From: Mycobacterium hubeiense
GTDB taxonomy: Bacteria > Actinomycetota > Actinomycetes > Mycobacteriales > Mycobacteriaceae
Assembly (NCBI RefSeq): GCF_002838065.1
Contig: NZ_PIZU01000005.1
Location: forward strand, 171,074-206,267
DNA: 35,194 bases
Reading direction: 5' to 3'
The notes under the pieces were generated by a model. It saw only the letters and a list, made by a program, of their open reading frames with translations, searched no databases and was not told the DNA's origin. The translations under genes and the position numbers were made by a program. Below, piece by piece: positions 30,245 through 35,194 of the stretch (position 1 is the stretch's first letter; every line of letters starts with the position of its first letter).

Positions 30245-31333
30245 TCATCCGATTGTGACGCCGGCTTCGACGTCTATCCCGTAGAGCTGTGCGGCGTTTC
30301 GCCAGCACAACTTGTCGCGTTGGACGGCCGAGTACGCACTGGGCACCTTCAGCTCGTTGAGCTGCCAGTGCGGATAGCTCGAGCCGTACATCACCATGTC
30401 GTCTTTGCCGGTGAAGCCGAACCACTCACCGGCGAAGTCGGTGTCGCCGGGGCCGTCGAGCGCGCCCTGCACGAAAAACACATGGCCGGGCAGGTAGTCG
30501 CTGGGCATCTTCGGCGCCCACGGCGTCTGTTCGAGATGCGGACGCCCGAAGCAGTCCATCCGCCACATGAACGGCGTCAGCAAGTCGGCGGCCCCGTCGG
30601 CCCAGACGAACTTCAGCGCGGGCATTCGTTCGAATACCCCTTCGGCGATCATGTTCATCAGGTGATACAGGTAGTTCAGCGCCATGAAGCCGACGTACTG
30701 CTCGTAGGTGCGGGTGTTTCCCGACGGGGTCGGCGCCGCTGAGATGCCCGCCCCCACCTCGATGTGCACGGCCACCGGCAGATTCGCGTCTATGGCCGCC
30801 TCCCACAGCGGCCAGAACTGCGGTTTGCCGTAGAGCTCCCGCGATTGCAGTGGCACGCCGAGCTGCACCACCCGTGGGTGGTCCTTGTACTTGTCGATCT
30901 CCCGCAGAGAGCCCGCGATGTCGTCGGGGTTGACTCGGATCGTGCCGCGGAACCGCTCACCGTAGGTGCTGTGCTCGAGCCACCGCGACACCAGCATCTC
31001 GTTGTGGGCCGCCGCCAGCGCCGTGCCCAGATGACGGTCGGGCATGATGCCGCGGCTCATCGGATGCAGGACAGCGACATCGACCCCGCGCAGTTCGAAC
31101 AGGTGCCCGCCGACGAGGTCGGGATCCGAACCCGGATACTCGTGATCCGGGCCCTCGGTGCCGGGCGCGTATTCGCCGCCGGGTGCGCCGTACCAGTCCA
31201 TCTCGTAGTCGGGGAAGCCGCGGCTCTTGAACGGCTCACGAAGGACGCCGCGCAAGTCCTTATTGGACTTGAAGAAGATGTGCACGCTGGCGTCGATGAC
31301 GGGAGTTGTTGCTCCGTCAGGATGTTGGATCAC
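30245..31333 (-). CDS. Amidohydrolase_2-family protein with degenerate active site
   Basis: A 362-aa relative of the next gene, recognised from the common framework GHLFELRGVDVAVLHP, FWPLWEAAIDANLPVAVHIE, and YPHWQLNELK. Several expected residues differ. The N-terminal motif is DASVHIF with one His, the FVEHAF position reads VWADGAADL, and the catalytic Asp of SSDYPHW is Ser (GSSYPHW). The fold is thus kept while metal chemistry is doubtful; a structural or regulatory partner of the intact paralogue is one explanation. GTG 31333 is the start. It is the first gene of a five-gene operon whose promoter has a GAGAAT-type palindrome. Confidence 0.88.
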   Translation of the reverse strand: MIQHPDGATTPVIDASVHIFFKSNKDLRGVLREPFKSRGFPDYEMDWYGAPGGEYAPGTEGPDHEYPGSDPDLVGGHLFELRGVDVAVLHPMSRGIMPDRHLGTALAAAHNEMLVSRWLEHSTYGERFRGTIRVNPDDIAGSLREIDKYKDHPRVVQLGVPLQSRELYGKPQFWPLWEAAIDANLPVAVHIEVGAGISAAPTPSGNTRTYEQYVGFMALNYLYHLMNMIAEGVFERMPALKFVWADGAADLLTPFMWRMDCFGRPHLEQTPWAPKMPSDYLPGHVFFVQGALDGPGDTDFAGEWFGFTGKDDMVMYGSSYPHWQLNELKVPSAYSAVQRDKLCWRNAAQLYGIDVEAGVTIG

Positions 31334-31413
31334 TCAAGCCCTCCGCGGTCCGTCCGGCTGGCTGGCCGACGCACGCGGGAACAGCACGGTGCGTCGAGAC
31401 CGGACATAGACCC

Positions 31414-31441
31414 AGTGTAGATCCTAGTTCTTCAAAGGCAA
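31414..31441 (-). promoter_or_regulatory. Promoter of the amidohydrolase operon
   Basis: On the minus strand TTGCCT (31441-31436) and TACACT (31419-31414) are separated by 16 bases, a plausible sigma-70-like promoter about 80 bases upstream of the GTG at 31333. The palindrome at 31440-31454 overlaps the -35, which would allow repression. Confidence 0.5.
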
Positions 31442-31454
31442 GAATATTGTTCTC
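31440..31454. promoter_or_regulatory. Palindromic operator variant AAGAAT-ATT-GTTCTC
   Basis: An imperfect dyad of the GAGAAT-N3-ATTCTC class, about 110 bases from the amidohydrolase start and at the -35 of its minus-strand promoter. The 16-base forms here and at 31563-31578 agree at 13 positions. Confidence 0.6.
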
Positions 31455-31561
31455 CAACCCGTCACTCGCATCCGCGCAGGTGAAAGTGTCTGCTGGTCAG
31501 TCGCTCAGCGCCACGCTTATGGAACGTGATAGTTAGTTTGAGAGAACGTCTAAACGTCTCA

Positions 31562-31578
31562 GGAGAATGTTATTCTCC
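31562..31578. promoter_or_regulatory. Perfect palindromic operator GGAGAAT-GTT-ATTCTCC before the dehydrogenase pair
   Basis: A perfect 7+7 base dyad with a three-base spacer, ending 31 bases before the dehydrogenase ATG. It is the longest form of the motif also seen at 16393-16407 and 31440-31454. An imperfect GAGAACGT/ACGTCTC pair lies just upstream at 31542-31560. Placement suits a repressor site downstream of the promoter. Confidence 0.72.
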
Positions 31579-31609
31579 AATCGACGCGACATCGCACCAG
31601 GAGGCGCGG

Positions 31610-32602
31610 ATGCTACTCGAGTTCGACGCTGATCAGCGGCTATGGCAGGAGACCGTGCGGGATGCGGTGACCAAGCAATGCCCCCCGACGCTGGTCCGCA
31701 GCGTGGCCGAAGACGGCGTGGACCCCGCTCAGCTGTGGGAAACCTACGTCGACGCGGGCTGGACGGAGCTGACCGATCCGGAAAACGCAGTCGAACTGGC
31801 CATCGTGTGCGAGGAGCTGGGCCGGGCCACCGATCCCACCCCGTACCTGGCCACCATGACGCAGTTCGCGCCGCTGGTCGGGGACCGGTTCGACGCGGCG
31901 CAGGCGGGGGCCGCGATCTACAGCGGCGTCACGGTACACCGCGACGCCACGGGCTGGGTGCTCGACGGCACGGCGCGCTATGTCCTGGACGCCGACCGGG
32001 CCGAGCGGCTGGCCGTGGTGACCGAGGCCGGCGTGTTTCTGGTCAGTGCGGGCGACGTGGCGCTCAGGCGCAGCCCGGTGTTCGACCCGGTGTTGCACAT
32101 CGCCGACGTGTCCTTTTCCGGTGTGCGCGTGGCCGACACCGAGCGGCTGCCCACCGATGCGGAGAAGGCGCGCCACCTCGCGCTGACCGGCATGGCGATC
32201 ACGACTGTCGGTGCGTGCCAACGCATTCTGGATCTGGTGCTCGAACATGTGAAGCAGCGCCAGCAGTTCGGGGTTGCGATCGGGACGTTTCAGGCGGTGC
32301 AGCACAAGGCCGTCGACATGCACGTCGCGATCGAGCGGGCCCGCGCGCTGTCGTATTTCGCCGCACTGACGATCGCGGCCGACGATCCGCGGCGCCGGCT
32401 GGCCGCGGCGATGGCCAAAGCCTCGGCTGGAGAGTGCCAGGCGCTGGTGTTCCGTCACGGCCTGCAGCTGTTCGGCGCCATGGGATTCACCTGGGAGAAC
32501 GACCTCCAGTTCGCGCTGAAGCGGGCCAAGGCCGGCGAGCTGATGCTGGGCGGCGCCGCCGAACACCGCGCGACGATCGCTGCGGAATACAGGAGTTTCT
32601 GA
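31610..32602 (+). CDS. Acyl-CoA dehydrogenase family protein, first subunit of a probable heteromer
   Basis: A 330-aa acyl-CoA dehydrogenase, shorter than the usual 380-400 aa. The middle domain is reduced, and the C-terminal helical domain has QRQQFGVAIGTFQAVQHK and the segment LFGAMGFTWENDLQF, whose Glu is the probable catalytic base. The start ATG 31610 follows AGGAGG; an upstream ATG in frame lies in the promoter. The next gene begins on its stop (TGATG). In mycobacteria such adjacent pairs (for example ChsE1/ChsE2-type) form heterotetramers that oxidise CoA esters of sterol side chains, one subunit providing the base and the other most FAD contacts. That arrangement is inferred here. Confidence 0.93.
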   Translation: MLLEFDADQRLWQETVRDAVTKQCPPTLVRSVAEDGVDPAQLWETYVDAGWTELTDPENAVELAIVCEELGRATDPTPYLATMTQFAPLVGDRFDAAQAGAAIYSGVTVHRDATGWVLDGTARYVLDADRAERLAVVTEAGVFLVSAGDVALRRSPVFDPVLHIADVSFSGVRVADTERLPTDAEKARHLALTGMAITTVGACQRILDLVLEHVKQRQQFGVAIGTFQAVQHKAVDMHVAIERARALSYFAALTIAADDPRRRLAAAMAKASAGECQALVFRHGLQLFGAMGFTWENDLQFALKRAKAGELMLGGAAEHRATIAAEYRSF

Positions 32603-33789
32603 TGCAGCTGACGTTTGATTCCGACGTCGAGGAGTTCCGCGCCGAGTTCGCGGCGTTTCTCGACGAGAACCTGCCGCCGCAGGCCCTCACCCAGGAGCGG
32701 CCGCGCTCGGTGTCGCATATGCCGCAGTGGGCACGCGATTGGCAGCGACTGCTGTTCGACAACGGCTGGCTGCTGCCGGCCCAGCCGCCGGAGTTCGGCG
32801 GCCGCAATGCGACGGTGCTGCAGCAATTCGTGCACCTCGACGAGCTGTGCCGTCGGCGCATCTACCACAGCTTCAACCCGCAAGGCGTGAACATCGTTGC
32901 GGCATCGCTGATTTCGTTCGGCAGCGACGAGCAGAAGCACCGCTGGGCGGTGCCGGTGCTCAAGGGTGAGATGACCGCGTCGCTGGGCATGAGCGAGCCG
33001 AGCGCGGGATCCGACCTGGCCTCGCTGCGGACCCGCGCTCAGTTTGTTTCCGACGTGGAAGGCGATCACTTCGTGGTCAACGGCCAGAAAGTGTGGACCT
33101 CAGGCGCCCACGACGCGGACTTCCTGCTGGCGTTCGTGCGCACCGACCCGGATGCGCCGAAGCACAAGGGCATCAGCGCGCTGATCATCCCGACCGACAC
33201 CCCCGGTGTGGTGTGCCGGCCGTTCGCCGACATGTGCGGTCAGGACAACCTCGACTTCAACGAGGTGTTCTTCACCGACGCTAAGGTCCCCGCGGAGAAC
33301 CTGGTGGGGCCGCTCAACGGTGGGTGGGCCGTCGCCAATGGCTCGCTGGGACATGAGCGCACGATGATGTGGCTCGGATTCGCCGACCGGATCGACAACA
33401 TGATCGCCGACTTCCGGCCCCGCACGGCGCTGGAACGGGATCAGTACGCGACGACGATCATGGACTACCAGGCGTTGCGGGCCATGGGTTCGGCGGCGCT
33501 GGCGCGGGCCGCGCGCGGGGAGATGGACACCGCGTCGGTGTCGGTGCTCAAGCTGTTCGGCTCGGAAGCGGAGCGTCAGGCGATGGAGAACGCGCTGACG
33601 GCTGCGGGCGCGGACGGCCTGGTGCATCCGTCGATGACGGGGCCCTACGAGCACATGAACCTCGACCACTACTTCGCGAGCTGGTTCGAGCGCTACGCCC
33701 GCAGCTTCGGCGGCACCATCGCAGGCGGCACCTCCGAGATTCAGCGCAACATCATCGCCACCCAAGTGCTCGGTCTGCCGCGGCGCTGA
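32602..33789 (+). CDS. Acyl-CoA dehydrogenase, second subunit of a probable heteromer
   Basis: A 395-aa dehydrogenase with full-length domains: MSEPSAGSDLA and VWTSGAHDAD for FAD and substrate binding, and the C-terminal GGTSEIQRNIIATQVLG. The usual catalytic Glu segment in the last helices is replaced by SWFERYARSFGG, which fits a subunit that supplies FAD contacts while its partner carries the base. CAGGAG lies before the ATG, which shares its first base with the previous stop. The C-terminal end matches the fragment at 1-114. It introduces an alpha-beta double bond in an acyl-CoA, with electrons going to ETF. Confidence 0.95.
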   Translation: MQLTFDSDVEEFRAEFAAFLDENLPPQALTQERPRSVSHMPQWARDWQRLLFDNGWLLPAQPPEFGGRNATVLQQFVHLDELCRRRIYHSFNPQGVNIVAASLISFGSDEQKHRWAVPVLKGEMTASLGMSEPSAGSDLASLRTRAQFVSDVEGDHFVVNGQKVWTSGAHDADFLLAFVRTDPDAPKHKGISALIIPTDTPGVVCRPFADMCGQDNLDFNEVFFTDAKVPAENLVGPLNGGWAVANGSLGHERTMMWLGFADRIDNMIADFRPRTALERDQYATTIMDYQALRAMGSAALARAARGEMDTASVSVLKLFGSEAERQAMENALTAAGADGLVHPSMTGPYEHMNLDHYFASWFERYARSFGGTIAGGTSEIQRNIIATQVLGLPRR

Positions 33790-34289
33790 GTCCAGGGGCC
33801 GAGGCGCTGCACATCGACCGGCCGCAGGCCGGTGTCGTGGTGCTGCAACTCAACCGGCCCAAACAACTCAACGCGATCAACGAGGTCATGCGCACTGAGT
33901 TGGCGCAGACGCTCACCGAGATCGCCACCGACGCCGGCGCGCACGCCGTCGTGCTGACCGGCGCCGGCCGCGGGTTCTGCTCCGGCATCGACGTGCGCAA
34001 CTTCGGCCCCGCAGTCCCCGAAGCGTCCGCCCCGGCGATCGACCGCATGCGGTTCCAGGAGGCGATGGCCGCACTGCCGCAAGCGATCCGGGACATGCCG
34101 CAGCCGGTGATCGCGGCCGTGAACGGGCCGTGCGTTGGGGCGGGGCTCGCGTTGTGCCTCGCCGCGGACATCCGCATCTGCTCGACGTCGGCGACGTTCG
34201 GTAACGCCGCGATCCTGCTCGGATTGTCGGGCGCGGAGATGGGAATGAGCTACCACCTGCCGCGCGTCCAGCTACCGCATCTCTGGTGA
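33786..34289 (+). pseudogene. Enoyl-CoA hydratase/isomerase, C-terminally truncated
   Basis: The frame encodes the N-terminal two thirds of a crotonase: VVVLQLNRPKQLNAIN, GRGFCSGIDV (the oxyanion loop, with Ser where Ala is usual), and VNGPCVGAGLALCLAADI. Soon after GMSYHLPRV the sequence becomes unrelated and stops, giving at most 167 aa against about 260 for the family, so the C-terminal trimerisation helices are missing. There is no good start: no ATG, GTG or TTG lies between the dehydrogenase stop and the first strand, so CTG 33786 is the most upstream sensible choice. The loss occurs exactly where a DUF1214 gene fragment begins, so a deletion probably joined the two genes. Confidence 0.8.
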
Positions 34290-35178
34290 CCGCGGCACGG
34301 GCCGCTTCTTCAACATCACCGTGCAGGGACCGCGCCGGGATGGCCCGGACGTGCTGCACGAGCCGTTCGGCGACGTACCCGAAGCCAACCTGTTGGGGCA
34401 CCAACTCAGTACCGGGGCCGACGGCAGCGTCGAGATCTACGTCGGCGGCGAGCAGCGCGGGCCGAACTGGCTGCCCACCACGCCTGAATCACGAAAGCTG
34501 TTCATCCGCCGGGGATTTGACGACTGGGATGAGCGGCCGGCCCGCCTGCAGATCGAGCGGGTGGACATGGCGTCCCCGAAGCCCCTGCCGACCGTCAAGG
34601 GCATGATTGCCGCGATGGGCTGGGCCGGCGATTTCGTCACCGGGCTGATGACCGACTGGCCCGAATTTCCGTTCACCTACGGCGGCGTCGACGCCGCCCA
34701 TCCCAACAGCTTTCCGGACGTCACAACGACGGCCGCGGACGACAAACGCGGCCGGACGGCGGCCAACATGCACTGGGTGCTCGCCCCCGACGAAGCGCTC
34801 GTCATCGAATTCGACACCCACGACGGGCTGTGGTCGCTGACGAATATGGGGGTGTTCTTCAACAGCATGGACTATCTCTATCGGCCCGTCAGCTACACGC
34901 CGAGCCGCACAACGGTCGACGGTGACGGCAAGGTGCGGCTGATCCTGGCCCACGATGACCCGGGCTATCACAACTGGATGGACACGCAGGGCTTCGAGCG
35001 GGGCAACGTCACCTACCGCCACATGCTCGAGGGACAGCCCGCCGTCTTGCGCACGCGGGTGGTCAAACGGGATGGGCTCGCCGATGCGCTGCCGCCCGAT
35101 ACCGCGACGGTGACCCCGGCTGAGCGCACCGCGCAGATGTGGGCCCGCTTCAACGGGATCCGCCACCGCTATTGGTGA
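34261..35178 (+). pseudogene. DUF1214-domain protein, N-terminally truncated
   Basis: From about 34267 a different frame carries YRISGDRGTGRFFNITVQG and continues 300 codons to TGA 35178. The end, VRLILAHDDPGYHNWMDTQG followed by GNVTYRHM, is the DUF1214 signature. The N-terminal 60-100 residues of the usual 360-400-aa protein are missing and the reading frame is open only back to a stop at 34246. The first possible start is GTG 34321, without a ribosome-binding site. It is shifted by one base from the enoyl-CoA hydratase frame, so no fusion protein results. A shortened protein could still be made. Confidence 0.82.
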
Positions 35179-35194
35179 TTTCGGCGCGCGCGGT

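Noticed and set aside
31642..33789. A very long open frame (715 codons) spanning both acyl-CoA dehydrogenase genes.
   Set aside because: Only the part from 32602 encodes dehydrogenase residues. The first 320 codons are an out-of-frame shadow of the dehydrogenase at 31610, typical of high-GC DNA.
33837..34289. A shorter, genuine small crotonase starting at GTG 33837.
   Set aside because: This would cut into the first beta strand and still lack the C-terminal third. Truncation at the junction explains the data better.
1..35194. CRISPR arrays, insertion sequences, tRNA or rRNA genes, phage attachment sites.
   Set aside because: No regularly spaced repeats, transposase or integrase motifs, or tRNA-like cloverleaf were seen on reading both strands.

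Overview
This is a GC-rich actinobacterial window, most likely from a Mycolicibacterium-type mycobacterium. The assignment rests on gene content: CbbQ/NorQ-like and AveC-like proteins, small one-cluster P450 ferredoxins, KshB-like reductase, heteromeric acyl-CoA dehydrogenases and a DUF35/lipid-transfer-protein aldolase. Frequent GTG/TTG starts and probable leaderless promoters agree with it. It is inference; no rRNA or other marker gene is present. The window is almost entirely coding, and no gene-free stretch exceeds 300 bases. The longest gap, 31334-31609, is a divergent promoter with two operator-like palindromes.

Layout. (1) 1-114: tail of an acyl-CoA dehydrogenase. (2) 120-6375: a minus-strand operon AveC-like membrane protein / MoxR ATPase / VWA protein, then a tandem-duplicated module in which each AveC-like gene is divergent from a TetR gene across a matching palindrome. 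(3) 6327-8575, minus: EBP-like (sterol isomerase family) membrane protein and aldehyde dehydrogenase. (4) 8727-16322, plus: two copies of a pair made of a Rieske ring-hydroxylating oxygenase alpha subunit and an unfamiliar 109-aa protein, together with an amidohydrolase with altered metal ligands, a MarR regulator, a KshB-like reductase, an SDR and a TauD-type dioxygenase. (5) 16439-18217, plus: P450, ferredoxin, DUF1330. (6) 18263-21266, minus: P450, ferredoxin, P450, truncated hydrolase. (7) 21380-27107, minus, six overlapping genes: NuoF-like flavoprotein, ferredoxin, DUF35-thiolase fusion, alpha/beta hydrolase, two 3-hydroxyisobutyrate-dehydrogenase-type enzymes. (8) 27144-27617: a hypothetical gene. 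(9) 27719-31333, minus: two amidohydrolases, Rieske protein, a 22-codon mini-ORF, hydrolase. (10) 31610-35178, plus: acyl-CoA dehydrogenase pair, then a truncated enoyl-CoA hydratase abutting a truncated DUF1214 gene.

Taken together the genes look like a catabolic or tailoring cluster for a hydrophobic, probably polycyclic or isoprenoid compound. Three P450s with three ferredoxins and a NuoF-like reductase, plus two Rieske oxygenases with a KshB-like reductase, would hydroxylate it. SDR, ALDH and the 6PGDH-like enzymes would oxidise the products. Hydrolases and amidohydrolases would cleave or decarboxylate ring or ester intermediates, and the dehydrogenase pair and the aldolase fusion would shorten a CoA-linked side chain. 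The substrate cannot be read from the sequence. Three operator families are visible: AGATAC-N6-GTATCT (probably TetR), AAGTACTTGATA (probably MarR), and GAGAAT-N3-ATTCTC, whose regulator is not evident here.
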